The position numbers and the translations under genes are program-made. Shown here piece by piece: positions 1 to 9,229 of a stretch of 64,000 nt of DNA; position 1 is the stretch's first letter, and the number at the start of each line of letters is the position of its first letter. The stretch lies in NCBI GenBank assembly GCA_003260325.1, contig MOLU01000002.1, forward strand, positions 1 through 64,000. Direction: 5' to 3'. This stretch comes from Candidatus Gracilibacteria bacterium GN02-872. Lineage in GTDB: Bacteria; Patescibacteriota; Gracilibacteria; BD1-5; UBA6164. Under the pieces are notes generated by a model. The model saw only the letters and a list, made by a program, of their open reading frames with translations. It searched no databases and was not told the origin of the DNA.

Positions 1-74
1 GCTATAATATACCAAAAAGCTCCTCTTTGTTTTTCATCTAAAAATTTCCAAGTGTAAATAGTATTTTCTTCCAT
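1..74 (-). CDS. Hypothetical protein, N-terminal fragment only
   Basis: Only the first 24 codons lie in the window; the gene runs off the left edge. It begins MEENTIYTWKF, with aromatic residues. It is the last visible gene of a minus-strand run (ybeY, PrgI, TraC, VirB2-like), 36 bases after the preceding stop, so co-transcription is likely. In related genomes small membrane proteins commonly follow these genes, but nothing in the visible part identifies a family. Confidence 0.5.
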   Translation of the reverse strand, partial: MEENTIYTWKFLDEKQRGAFWYII

Positions 75-110
75 TTTTTTTTAAATTATAAATTATTTTT
101 TTGAAAAATA

Positions 111-473
111 TTAGTTTACTCATCAAAAGTTATCAATTACAAATCTGATTATAAAATAAGCACAAGCTGCGATTGCAAAACCAACAAGAGCCATATAAAT
201 AGTTGTTTTTCAGCTTTCAGTATTTCCTTCAACAGAACCAAAAAGATATTTGTAAGCTCAAATAATTATAAATATAACTGCTACAGTTCAAGCTATTCAT
301 ATAAAAAAATTAGTAGCATTTACTATTGCAACTGGAACATCATCAATAGTAAAATCTCAAGTTCTTACTTTTCAGCCATCTATACTTCCTCAGTTTATAA
401 CTCATCAATCACTTGCTAAAACATTATTTATACTTACTAAAAAAAGTATTATTATATAAAATATTTTTTTCAT
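111..473 (-). CDS. Small secreted two-helix membrane protein, VirB2/TrbC pilin-like
   Basis: 120 residues with UGA as Gly. A signal peptide (MKKIFYIIILFLVS...VLA, about residues 1-20) is followed by a short Gly-rich polar stretch and two hydrophobic helices (about residues 48-72 and 88-112) separated by a short loop. That is the topology of VirB2/TrbC major pilins of type IV secretion systems. It starts 4 bases after the TraC-like gene and belongs to the same operon, which is the main support for a pilin role. Sequence similarity alone is weak, so it could be another small envelope protein. Confidence 0.55.
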
Positions 474-477
474 AATT

Positions 478-1188
478 TTAATCATTTAAATTGTAAGAAT
501 CTATATTTCAAACCATCGTATTTAAGCTATCAAGTCTAGGATTATAATAATCAGATAAAAATGTGACAAGCTCATTTTTTGAGATAGGATCAGCTCTGAT
601 TCAAATATTTTCAAGTCAAGTTTGAACAACACTTACTCTTTTTAAAACTTCTTTTTTATATCTACTAAAATTTTTTAATTGATCCTTTACATTTCATAAT
701 TTTTGATCTTGGTTTATAGATTGCCAAAAATCTGTGAAAAAAGACAAAAATCCTGTATTTTTTACAGATCTGTTTTGTTCAGTATCATAAGGAACAATTA
801 TATAAAATTCTTTTTTCATTATTTGAGCGACTTCTATGAGTTTTTTCAAATAAGCTATATATTCATAAGTTTGATTTTGCAGTAAAGCATTTTCTTGCTT
901 TAAAGCTTTTGAATTCAAATTATTTAAGTAAGAATCAATATCAAGTTTTTTTGATCTAACTATTATTTGAATAGGGAAATCTATAGAATTTAAAAATCTT
1001 TGAAAACTTATTATTATTGAGTCTTGTTCATCATTATTTTTTAATAAAAAATTTATTGATGAACACTTTAAGATTATTCTTACAGAATTATCTTTCATTA
1101 TAATGATATTTTCTTTTATTCAAGAAAAAGGTAAATATCTCTGAGTAGAGCTAGAAGGCTCTTTTTTTTGTTTTGTTTTTACTGCCAC
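478..1188 (-). CDS. TraC-like conjugation/T4SS protein
   Basis: 236 residues. The start is GTG at 1188, because the conserved N-terminal block (QRYLPFSGI, then MKDNSVRIILKCSSINF) lies upstream of the first internal ATG. The middle holds a long charged helix (about residues 85-130) and the PYD motif of the TraC-type proteins that accompany PrgI in CPR genomes; the end reads LVTFLSDYYNP, typical of the family. An internal UGA after QDQKL is read as Gly. PrgI lies 17 bases upstream and a VirB2-like pilin 4 bases downstream, so a role in a T4SS-like envelope machine is likely. Confidence 0.75.
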
Positions 1189-1205
1189 TTTTTTTTTATT
1201 AAAAA

Positions 1206-1619
1206 TTAAATATTTTTCAATTGTTCTTCCATATTTTTTATTTTTTCCATCTTTTTTCACATATCAATTTTTTTATCAGATTTTTCACTAATTATAATGT
1301 AGCCTATATCTAAAGCTGAAAAGCTATCCACTCATTGTTGCCATCTTCTTTCTCATCAGTTTACCCAAGACCTCAAATAATTAAATACAAAAACCATAAA
1401 AGTCATTTCACTGAATTTAAATAATGCAATTAAAATTCAAAAAATACATGGAATCAAAGCAAAAAACGCAGCCCAACTTGATCAAGTTACTCATTGCAAA
1501 GATGTAAAAGTCACATATCAGATTCAAAGACCTCATCCACAAATAGCAAGTTGCCTCAAACTAAGACCAAAAACTATTGGATCTTCATTTTCTATCTGAA
1601 TAGGAATTTTGTATTGCAT
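1206..1619 (-). CDS. PrgI family protein (T4SS-associated membrane protein)
   Basis: 137 residues. The N-terminus MQYKIPIQIENEDPIVFGLS followed by a Gly-rich hydrophobic hairpin (about residues 20-75, two membrane helices) is the usual PrgI-family pattern; a basic and then charged cytoplasmic tail follows. At least eight glycines are written UGA. It lies 16 bases downstream of ybeY and just upstream of the TraC-like gene, the standard order in CPR bacteria. PrgI proteins are thought to take the VirB3-like place in type IV secretion machines. Confidence 0.75.
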
Positions 1620-1635
1620 AAAATCTTTTTAAAAA

Positions 1636-2085
1636 CTAAATTTTCTTTTCTTTAAAAATATCTTCCCAAACTTGACATTCCAAAGCATACATTTCTCTGT
1701 AATCTTCTTCTGTTTCATGATCAAAACCAAGAATATGAAGTACAGAATGAATCACTAAATTATAAAATTCTTTTTCAATTGTGATTCCGTATTCTTCGCT
1801 TTGGGAAAGTATTTTTTGTTCAGAAAGTATGACTTCTCATACTGTATCATATTTTTCAAAATTTTGAAAATTTTGGTAATAATGAAAACTCAAAACATCA
1901 GTACTTTTATCAATTCATCTATATTTTTTGTTTAAATCACGAATTTCCTCATTATTTAGGAAAACTATATTTATATTTCCTGATTGCGGTTTTTTCACAA
2001 ATTTTTCTACTTTTTTGAAAATATTTTTTAAAACATCCTCTTTAAATTCAAATTTCGGTTGATTTACTAAAGTATAGTTAAACAT
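1636..2085 (-). CDS. ybeY: Endoribonuclease YbeY, rRNA maturation factor
   Basis: 149 residues, normal for YbeY. The zinc site HSVLHILGFDH (about residues 111-121) fits the H-x3-H-x5-H signature of this single-strand endoribonuclease, which acts in 16S rRNA 3' maturation and 70S quality control. Upstream it carries the usual FLNNEEIRDLNKKYR and STDVLSFHY segments. It heads the PrgI/TraC operon. The ATG at 2085 is the only start that includes the N-terminal strand. Confidence 0.9.
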
Positions 2086-2129
2086 TTCTCAAAAATAAAT
2101 ATTTTTAAATTTAATTTATTATAATAATT

Positions 2130-2157
2130 TTGCAATTTTTTTCAAAAATATTATAAT
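2130..2157 (+). promoter_or_regulatory. Promoter of the ncRNA candidate
   Basis: TTGCAA, 16 bp, TATAAT. It has the spacing seen before many genes here and would start transcription near 2164, just before the structured region. No protein start follows within 300 bases. Confidence 0.6.
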
Positions 2158-2164
2158 ATTTTTA

Positions 2165-2357
2165 CAAATAAAAAGATAATCTGTTTTATTGGTGGCATTG
2201 TTAGTTAATTTTTTTCCTTACAAATACAAAAAAATTAAGATGTTCCTAGTTATTTTTCAGCTGAGGGTTAATTCTTTCAAAAGAAAAATGGGCACCTTTG
2301 AAGTTTTCCTTATTAAGGAATACAAAAAAGCTAACTGACCATAAAACGGATTTTTTA
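2165..2357 (+). ncRNA. Candidate structured small RNA (6S-like shape)
   Basis: This is a 414-base gap between ybeY and the pilin gene with no credible ORF. The ends of the segment pair: AATCUGUUUUAU (2178-2189) with AUAAAACGGAUU (2341-2352), then GGU with ACC and GUUAG (2200-2204) with CUAAC (2331-2335), separated by internal loops. An inner hairpin UUCCUUA/UAAGGAA lies at about 2305-2320. The closing stem runs directly into a U tract (2351-2356), as at an intrinsic terminator, and a good promoter lies upstream. A long rod with a closing stem and about 190 nt in length resembles 6S RNA, but no family-specific sequence was recognised. SRP, tmRNA and RNase P hallmarks are absent. Confidence 0.5.
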
Positions 2358-2435
2358 TTTTATTTAATTTACTTAAAAGTATTTTTTACCAAAAAATAAT
2401 TATAAAACTTGTCAACTAAAAATACAAAATAATTT

Positions 2436-2463
2436 TTGTTTTTTCAATCTTAAATGCTATAAT
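2436..2463 (+). promoter_or_regulatory. Promoter of the pilin-like gene
   Basis: TTGTTT, 16 bp, TATAAT, 35 bases before the ATG at 2499. Confidence 0.5.
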
Positions 2464-2498
2464 TTAACTGTTTAATTTTATTTTTAACTTTCATAATT

Positions 2499-3065
2499 AT
2501 GAGACTAAATTCTAAAAAAGCTTTTACACTTATAGAACTTATGGTAGTTATAGCTATTATTGGTATTCTAGCTACAGCTGGTATAACTCAATATATGTCT
2601 TATCAAGCTAGATCTAGAGATGCTGTTAGAGTATCTGATGTTCCTGAGGCTGTTACTGCTTTAACTACTTATCAATCAGATAATTCTACTTTCCCAGATA
2701 GTTTTAATAATGATGGATGTTTATCTAATTGAGCAGGGATTCCTAGTGAATCTTTGAAAGATTACTTTGGTTGAGGAAAGGCTCCTATAGATCCAGTTGC
2801 AGGAACTGTTTCTAAACCTTGTGGAACTGCTAGATCTTTTTGATATAAACCCCTAACTAGAAATTGAGTTGAAAAATCTAGTTTCGTAGTTACAACAAAT
2901 GTAGAAACTTGGCAAAAAGCAAATGTTGATTGAAGCAAATTAACTTGAGATGAATATAGTGCATATGAGACAGCATTCAATGATTATGCAGACCCTGAAA
3001 AAACATCTACTGATACAAAAAAGAGAATGGATCCAAATAATTCTATTTACTGACAAGTTCAATAG
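2499..3065 (+). CDS. Type IV pilin / pseudopilin-like protein
   Basis: 188 residues. A short basic leader is followed by the class III prepilin signal KKAFTLIELMVVIAIIGIL (residues 6-24), in which the FTLIE glutamate and the hydrophobic helix are intact; the usual Gly before Phe is replaced by Ala (KA/F). The rest is a soluble pilin head with a Cys pair and many Ser/Thr/Asn. The ORF continues through several UGA codons (for example after CLSN) to TAG at 3063. It is a single gene with its own promoter and a bidirectional terminator, so the assembly proteins must be elsewhere. Processing by a prepilin peptidase is inferred. Confidence 0.85.
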
Positions 3066-3100
3066 TCTGAAACATTTAAAAATATGAAAAAATAAAAAAA

Positions 3101-3127
3101 TTAGTTAATATATTAACTAATTTTTTT
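3101..3127. terminator. Bidirectional terminator
   Basis: Perfect inverted repeat TTAGTTAATA/TATTAACTAA, with A tract before and T tract after, between the convergent pilin and AMMECR1 genes. Confidence 0.8.
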
Positions 3128-3155
3128 ACGCTTCAAAACACCTTTTGGAAAAAAT

Positions 3156-3689
3156 TTAATAATTTGTAAAAATTTCAGTTTTTATCTCATAAATAACATA
3201 ATCAGCTTCTTTAAAACTTTGTTCGTTTAATTTTTCTTTCAAAACTCAAACAAAGTCTTCACCAGAAATCAGCTTTGGATTGATGTTTGGTAAGATACAA
3301 GCAAGTCTTGAATAATCATTTTTTATTGCGATGATTCCTGATCTTGTCGGATCTATATCTTTTACACTTTTATCTTTTAGCATATTTCTACTAGATATTT
3401 TGTCTATTCTTATTTTTAAATCACTAGCTTCATTTGCTGTCAATGGAGAAAATCTACTATCTTTTGAAATTGCCTCAAAAGTATTTTCAATCAACTCTTC
3501 TACAGCATTATCCTTCAAATCTTTTATGTTTCCAGCACTTCCTCTAACTTCTCATTTTGAATAAATAGTTACAAAGCAGCTAATTTTTTCGTTTATCAAG
3601 CTTTTATCCTCGATTTTTAAGTCAATCAAACTTATTTTTTTCCCAGTCTGGATAAAATAATCAATTACTTGTTTTACTATTGAAATCAT
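3156..3689 (-). CDS. AMMECR1 domain protein
   Basis: 177 residues, covering one AMMECR1 domain. Family marks include an N-terminal helix, the strand-turn VRGSAGNIKDL (usually RGCIGT), DSRFSPLTANE, and IIAIKNDYSRLACILP near the end. The Cys normally present in RGC is Ser here. AMMECR1 proteins are found in all domains; their biochemical role is not established. It is followed 20 bases upstream on the same strand by a membrane-protein gene and lspA, in one minus-strand run. Confidence 0.8.
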
Positions 3690-3708
3690 TTTTTGAAAAA
3701 TTAAAAAT

Positions 3709-4458
3709 TTAAATTGAGTTTTTTTGTTCTTCTTCTTTTTCGTTTTCTTCGTCTTCTTTCTTTATTTTATAAAAAATATCTCAAATTGGATCACTTCAAG
3801 TCAATCTGTAAAAATGATAATAAACTACATCAAAAAGCTTTTTTAAAAAAATAATTAAAAAATTTATTATTGGTAATAGAAAAACTAAAGATAAAAGTTT
3901 TGCAATTCAATCTGAAAATAAATTAAAAAATATTATAGCGATTATTGAGCTTATAAAAAGTCAAATAAAACTTCAATAAATTCAAATCATTACATATCTA
4001 TAATTATTTAAAATATCTAAAATAATGTGAGTTCAAAAAATAACTATAAGTACGTGAAAAATATAACACATCAAAATATTATTTATTGAACCTCATCAGT
4101 AAATCAAATAAACTGGAGTCATCATAATATAAACCAAAACTTGGAAAAATGCAATTTGAGTAAAAATCACATTATTTTTTTTATATCTTTCTGGATTTGT
4201 TGCTCATAAAATAGAATAAGAAAGCAACAAAGCTACAGATGTTCAAATAAGCGTTATTATAGATAAAATAATTGAAAAAAGAGTTTCAACCTTTGTTCAA
4301 ACTTTTGGGTTATAAACATTTGCGAAAAGATCTGTATAATTTCAAATAAAAAAAGCAAAAGCAAGAATTGCAATACTTCAAATAAGTCAAGCAAGAAAAA
4401 CTCAAGCAGAGCTTATTCCTATATCTTGCCAACTTTCTTTTCTTTCCAAAATACTCAT
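3709..4458 (-). CDS. Six-helix integral membrane protein of unknown function
   Basis: 249 residues. Six hydrophobic helices (about residues 17-40, 49-76, 86-112, 121-143, 152-178, 184-206) are followed by a cytoplasmic tail ending in an acidic run (EDEENEKEEEQKNSI). No catalytic motif is visible and I do not recognise the family. It lies between lspA and the AMMECR1 gene with gaps of 16 and 19 bases, so the three are probably one transcript. Confidence 0.65.
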
Positions 4459-4474
4459 AAGAAAATATTATAAA

Positions 4475-4909
4475 TTAAATTTTTTTATTTTTTTGTAAAA
4501 ATGTTTTTAAAATGAAAATCACTGCTCAAATACATATAAAAGCATCAGCTAAATTAAAAACAGAAAAATATTTCACTCAAATAAAATCAACAACAAAAGA
4601 ATTTACTATTCTTTCATAACCGTTTCAAATAGCTCATGCAAGAATCAAACCAAAAGCAAAATCCATAATTTTATCATTCTTTTTCTTTTCTTCTGTAAAA
4701 TAATAATAAAAAATTCATAAAATCAAAATTATTGTTACAATTTTTAGAAAAGGAATACTTATGGAAAAAGCGATTCATTTATTTTCTACATATCATAAAT
4801 ATAAAAAATCAGAAATCAAGTTTATGTTTTCTTTAAGATAAAGGCTTGCAAGGTATTTAGAAACTAAATCAAGCAAAACTCAAAAAATAATTGTAAAATA
4901 AAAAAACAT
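4475..4909 (-). CDS. lspA: Lipoprotein signal peptidase (signal peptidase II)
   Basis: 144 residues, four membrane helices. Family blocks are in order: LLDLVSKYLA, ENKGIAFS, LAGAIGNGYERI, VVDFIGVKYFSVFNLADAFI. The two catalytic aspartates are D108 (VVDF) and D122 (NLAD). LspA cleaves the signal peptide of diacylglyceryl-modified prolipoproteins; lipobox proteins at 11063 and 22867 are likely substrates. Several invariant glycines (AGAIGN, IGVK) are UGA. Confidence 0.93.
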
Positions 4910-4958
4910 TTGACTATTTTAAATTATAATTTATAAATTTTTTAAAAAAGGAGAAAAA

Positions 4959-5177
4959 ATGGAAATTTTAGTTGTAGGTATTGGCAATCTTCTTTATAGG
5001 GAAATATTGCTTCTTGATGCTTTGCTTGCTGAGCAAGGAGTAAAATACGAAAGTCGCTATAATGCGACAAATGTGGAGTGGATTTTTGATAAAAATCAAA
5101 TTCAAAAACTGGAAACAGAAACTTTATTTTTGCTTTTAGAACTAAAGAAATTTGAACTAAAGTTTGTAAAATGCTAG
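4959..5177 (+). CDS. Small hypothetical protein, 72 residues
   Basis: It is preceded by the strong ribosome site AAAGGAG 6 bases before ATG, and by a TATAAT (4914-4919) that lies in the divergent region shared with lspA. The protein starts MEILVVGIGNLLYR, ends LKFVKC and contains no UGA codon. Its TAG stop lies inside the downstream terminator hairpin. I recognise no family. Confidence 0.55.
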   Translation: MEILVVGIGNLLYREILLLDALLAEQGVKYESRYNATNVEWIFDKNQIQKLETETLFLLLELKKFELKFVKC

Positions 5178-5196
5178 ATTTTCTAGCATTTTTTAT
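5169..5196. terminator. Terminator between 4959 gene and mtaB
   Basis: Stem AAATGCTAG/CTAGCATTT with loop ATTTT, followed by T6. It is shared by convergent genes and overlaps the stop codons of both. Confidence 0.75.
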
Positions 5197-6479
5197 TTAA
5201 GAATTCATTTTACAATACTATTTTTCTTTATTTCTCACTCCAAAATTTCAAAAGTTCTATCATCAGCTTCGATGTAATTTTCAGTCCATCCTTTCCATCT
5301 AATTTTTCAATTTTCTTCTTTTACTACTTCAATCAAAACTTCAAATTTCTTTCAAATATTTCTCTCTATAAAGTCATCTCTCACAGAATCAGCTATGAAT
5401 TCTAAATCCCACATTCTGTCTTTTTTTTCTAAGTCAGAAACTTGATTTTCAAATTTTCAAGCTGGAACTGATTCTCAAAATTTGTGCGCGCTAAAGGGAA
5501 ATGCGTGAACTTTGGTAATAAGTCAATCTTTTACTAAATTATAAGTATCCATAAAATCATCTTTTGTTTCTCATGGAAAACCTACGATTATATCAGCTCA
5601 AATACTTACTTCAACTCAATCTTCTCTTTCTAAATTTTTTGTTTTTTCAAGCAATTTTCTCATATATTCTCAATCATAATGTCTTCTCATATCTTTCAAA
5701 ACTTTGCTTGAGCCAGACTGAACAGAAAAGTGAAAATGTGGATAAATTCTTTTATTTTTAAATATTTCTAAGCATCTGTCATCTATAAATTCTGGTCAAA
5801 GAGAACTTATTCTTAGCCTAGGAATAGTAGTTTTTTCTAAAATATATTCAAGTAGTTCAGCAAATCTTGACTGTCAAACATCATTTGTATCCCTAAGTCA
5901 CCAAGCTGATAAATTTACTCAAGTTAAAACAACTTCTTTTCCTCATCCAAATTCAAACTCTGTAATTTCTGAGACTATATCATCTTTATCTCTATAATAA
6001 TGCCTTCATCTTTTTTGAACAGTAAGACAAAAAGTACAAAAACTATTACATCATCATTGGATAAGTAAGAATTTTTTTGTGTAAATTTGCTTTTGAGTAA
6101 AGTTTTTTAGTTTTGAAAAATCTACTTTTTTCTTTTCTTCTTTTTTTGTTTTAGAATCGATTTCTAATTTTAATTCTTCAGGTTTTTCTCATAAAATAAT
6201 TATTTTTCATTCAAATTCTTTCAATTCTGGATAAATATCAAAAAAATCATCTTGAGCTTCTCATTTTTTAAAAGCTCAACATCAACTTATAAATATTTTA
6301 TCATCTCACTCTAGTTTTTTTACTTCGTCTTTTACAAATTTTATCCATTTTCTTTTTGCTTTATCTGTTACGACACAACTTGCTACAAAAATACCATTTT
6401 TATCTTTTAAATATTCTGATTTCAACCATTCATCAGTATAATATTTATTTACTTTGCATCAAAAAATCTTAAATTGCAT
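5193..6479 (-). CDS. mtaB: tRNA t6A37 methylthiotransferase, MtaB type
   Basis: 428 residues, full length for the MiaB/RimO/MtaB group. The N-terminal UPF0004 domain has FGCKVN (residues 5-10), CVVTDKA and SGCGAF cysteines for one 4Fe-4S cluster. The radical SAM triad CNSFCTFC is near residues 143-150, followed by KRRHYYRD, and a TRAM-like end. GCKVN favours MtaB, which makes ms2t6A37 in tRNA, over MiaB (GCQMN). Many of its glycines are UGA. It is transcribed alone. Confidence 0.85.
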
Positions 6480-6571
6480 TTAATTTTGTTAGTTTTTAAT
6501 TTTTTTACAGAAAAAATCTCACTTCAAACCCAAAGAAGCAAGAATTTTCTAAAAAATTCTTTTATTATAAT

Positions 6572-6646
6572 TGGCTGAGGTGGAGGGATTCGAACCCACG
6601 GATGTCAGATTCAGAGTCTGATGCCTTACCACTTGGCTACACCTCA
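6572..6646 (-). tRNA. tRNA-Gln (anticodon CUG)
   Basis: On the minus strand: acceptor TGAGGTG/CACCTCA with discriminator G and encoded CCA; D arm GCCAAGTGGTAAGGC; anticodon stem TCAGA/TCTGA with loop CTCTGAA, anticodon CTG; T loop TTCGAAT. The sequence closely follows bacterial glutamine tRNAs. The T stem GTGGG/CCCTC has one T-T mismatch. A TATAAT lies about 15 bases upstream (6661-6666 as ATTATA on plus). Confidence 0.9.
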
Positions 6647-6760
6647 ATTTCTTCTTTTTTTTATTATACATATTTTTTTTTATTTTAAAAGAAAAAAATT
6701 GCGATTTATTAAAATATTTTAAATTTTTAGTTAATTATAAAATATTTTTTTATAAATATT

Positions 6761-6788
6761 TTGATTATTGAGAAAAAACTTTTATAAT
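6761..6788 (+). promoter_or_regulatory. Promoter of the RNase HII-QueH operon
   Basis: TTGATT, 16 bp, TATAAT, 29 bases before the ATG at 6817. Confidence 0.65.
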
Positions 6789-6816
6789 TCGTTAAAAATT
6801 TTTTAATAGAATAAAA

Positions 6817-8079
6817 ATGCAAAAATATAAAATTTGAATAGATGAAGCGGGAAGATGACCTTGGCTTTGATGTGTTGTTGCTGCGGCTTTTGCTATAAAT
6901 CCAGAAAATCCTCCAGAAAGAGTATTTCTTGAAAAACTAAATGATAGCAAAAAATTAACAGCCAAAAATAGAGAAAAAGTTTTTAGTGAGATTATAGAAC
7001 TTAGTAGATGAAAGAATCCAAAAATATTTTTTTGAGTTTGAGTTGTGGATAATTATTTTATAGATGAAAATAATATCAAACAAGCCAATAAAGAAGCAAT
7101 GAGAAGAGCTATTATTGAAATCAAAAGAAAAATAAATTATTTTAATTATGGAAAAAGTTTAAAATTGGATGTTTTTATTGATTGAAATGATAATTATAGC
7201 TTTGAAGAACTTGACAAAAAACCGATTTTTATAATTTGATGAGATTCAAAGGTTCAGGAAATTTCAGCTGCATCAATAATTGCAAAAGTTTTTAGAGACA
7301 ATTTGATGGAAAAATATTCTTTACTTTATCCTGATCTTTGACTGGAAAAACACAAATGATATTGAACAAAACAACATAAAAATTATTTAGAAAATAGCTC
7401 AAAAGTGACTTGAATTCATAGAATTTCTTACAAGCCAGTAAAAGAAATTTTGCAGAAAAAACCAAAACTTTTACTTCATATTTGCTGCGGACCTGATACT
7501 TGCGTGCCAGTTATGGATTTGAAAAAAGATTATGAAGTGATTTGTTTCTGGTATGATCCAAATATTCATCCTAAGTCTGAGCACGACAAAAGACTTGCTG
7601 AGTTTATCAAAGTTTGTGAAATAGAGCAGGTTGAGTACATCATTTGAGAATATGATGTTTGACATTTTTTTGAAAGAATAAAAGGTTTTGAAGATACTCC
7701 AGAAAGATGAGAAAAGTGTACTAGATGCTATGATATGAGGCTTGAAAGAGCAGCTTTGGAAGCAAGAAAGCTTTGAATAAAGTATTGGTCATCAACTTTA
7801 AATAATTCTCCTCACAAAGATATAGAAAAAATGTTTATTTTATGAGATAAATGGTCTTCAAAAGAAACATTTGACAAAGAAAAAAATACTGGTTTAAAAG
7901 ATAGACTTGACTTCTTAAAAATAGCATTTAGAAAAAATAAATGATTTGAAAGAAGTGTAGAGTACACAAAAAAGCACGGTATTTATAGACAAAATTATTG
8001 TTGATGTATTTATAGTGATACTTTTCCAGGTTGAAAAGAACAATTTTTAAAAAAACTAAAAGATAAATGACAAGAATAA
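6817..8079 (+). CDS. Fusion protein: ribonuclease HII + QueH epoxyqueuosine reductase
   Basis: 420 residues in a single frame. Residues 1-210 are RNase HII: GIDEAGRG (D9, E10), [25 protein letters not shown], ending HRISYKPV as normal for the family; it removes RNA from RNA/DNA hybrids. After a linker of about 5 residues, residues 217-420 are QueH (DUF208), which reduces epoxyqueuosine to queuosine in t[13 protein letters not shown] (Cys-Cys), GEKCTRCYD near residue 300 and NYCGC near 395 supply the cluster and redox cysteines. There is no stop between the parts. An in-frame TTG at 7450 could allow separate QueH initiation. It overlaps the next gene by 13 bases. Confidence 0.88.
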
Positions 8080-8483
8080 ATTTAATAAATCCGGAAAAAC
8101 TTACAGATCAGCACTTATTGGCAGAATACAGAGAATTACCGAGAATATTTTGAATAGTGAGAAAAAAGATCTCTGAAAATAAAGAAATAAAAGTCTGAAA
8201 AAAATACAAAATGTGAACTTGACATGTTATTTTTTTCTATGATAAACTTTTATTTTTACAAAAAAGGCTTGAAAAAATATCTTCTGAATGTAAGAAAAGA
8301 AATTTTAAAATTTCTTTTACAGAAAAAATAAATCTAGACGAATTTCCAGAAAACTTAAAAAAAGATTTTTCTCCAAGTAAAAGGGATCTAGAAATTTCAG
8401 AAAAAAGAATCAAAGAAAAACTTGATTCAAAGAAAAATTTTTATAAATATTATTGAAAAATTATAGATGAAAAAGGTATTTAA
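8067..8483 (+). CDS. Pyrimidine dimer DNA glycosylase, T4 endonuclease V-like
   Basis: 138 residues, the length of T4 DenV. The N-terminus MTRINL...DQHLLAEYRELPRIF aligns position by position with T4 endonuclease V: T2 (the nucleophile after Met removal), R3, R22, E23 and R26 are all present. These enzymes flip and excise UV-induced cyclobutane dimers and cut the abasic site. It is translationally coupled to the upstream fusion gene (ATG inside its end) and to the next gene (17-base overlap). Confidence 0.9.
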
Positions 8484-9165
8484 AGATAAAATTATAAACA
8501 TTGATGAAAATATTTTTGACTCAAAATTTTTGTTTTCTTACTTGTATAGTAAATATTTTTCTGAAGAAATAGAAGTATTCTTTATGGAAGATTTGCTTAA
8601 AAAAAAGGAAAACACAGAACTTTTAAATAATTTAAACTGAAAATTTGCGATGTACAGCGAAGTTTATTCTCCAAAAGACGAATTAGCAATTTTTGAGGAA
8701 CTTTTTGCCTATGCAATCGAGAAAAATAAAAAAATTCATATTGTTTGAATTACTTTGAAAGAAGAACTTGAAATTTTAGAAAAATATTATTCACAAAGCT
8801 GATTTTTGAGGGAAGATGTAAATTGTTTTGTTGTAGATTTTGAGAAAACTTTAGTTTCAGTTTCAGTAAATATTGAAAATCTGATTTGGAGAGGAAGTGA
8901 TTACAAAGCCAACTGAAAAAAAATATTTTTTATTCCACCGATTCGTGAATCTGGTCAAAACAAAGCGATTTTTAAGTGAATAAATAGATGAAGTGTTGCT
9001 TCAATTTACATAAAAGATTTTAAAAATCCAAAAAATATAGAATTTTTAGAAAATTGTATAAAAGAAGAAAAAATTTTGCCGATTACATTTGCAAAAGTTT
9101 TAAATTATAATTTAAAAGAATTATGATTTAGTTGAACAGAAAAAGATTTGATAATTTCATATTAA
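8467..9165 (+). CDS. Hypothetical protein of the repair operon
   Basis: 232 residues, starting at the ATG that overlaps the end of the UV glycosylase gene. It is soluble and acidic-to-neutral with no signal peptide or membrane helix. A central block reads FFIPPIRESGQNKAIFKG, and the end has KDLIISY. I do not recognise the family. Its position as the third, overlapping gene behind RNase HII-QueH and the dimer glycosylase suggests co-expression, not necessarily a repair role. Confidence 0.65.
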
Positions 9166-9190
9166 AAAAATTAATTTCATTGAAAAATAG

Positions 9191-9227
9191 AAAAAGTAGG
9201 AGTAAAAATACAATCCTACTTTTTTTA
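9191..9227. terminator. Bidirectional terminator
   Basis: AAAAGTAGGA ... TCCTACTTTTTTT inverted repeat between the convergent 8467 gene and rmuC. Confidence 0.8.
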
Positions 9228-9229
9228 TG

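Noticed and set aside
2165..2357. tmRNA, SRP RNA or RNase P RNA
   Set aside because: None of the typical conserved sequences of these RNAs is present, and the length does not fit tmRNA or RNase P.
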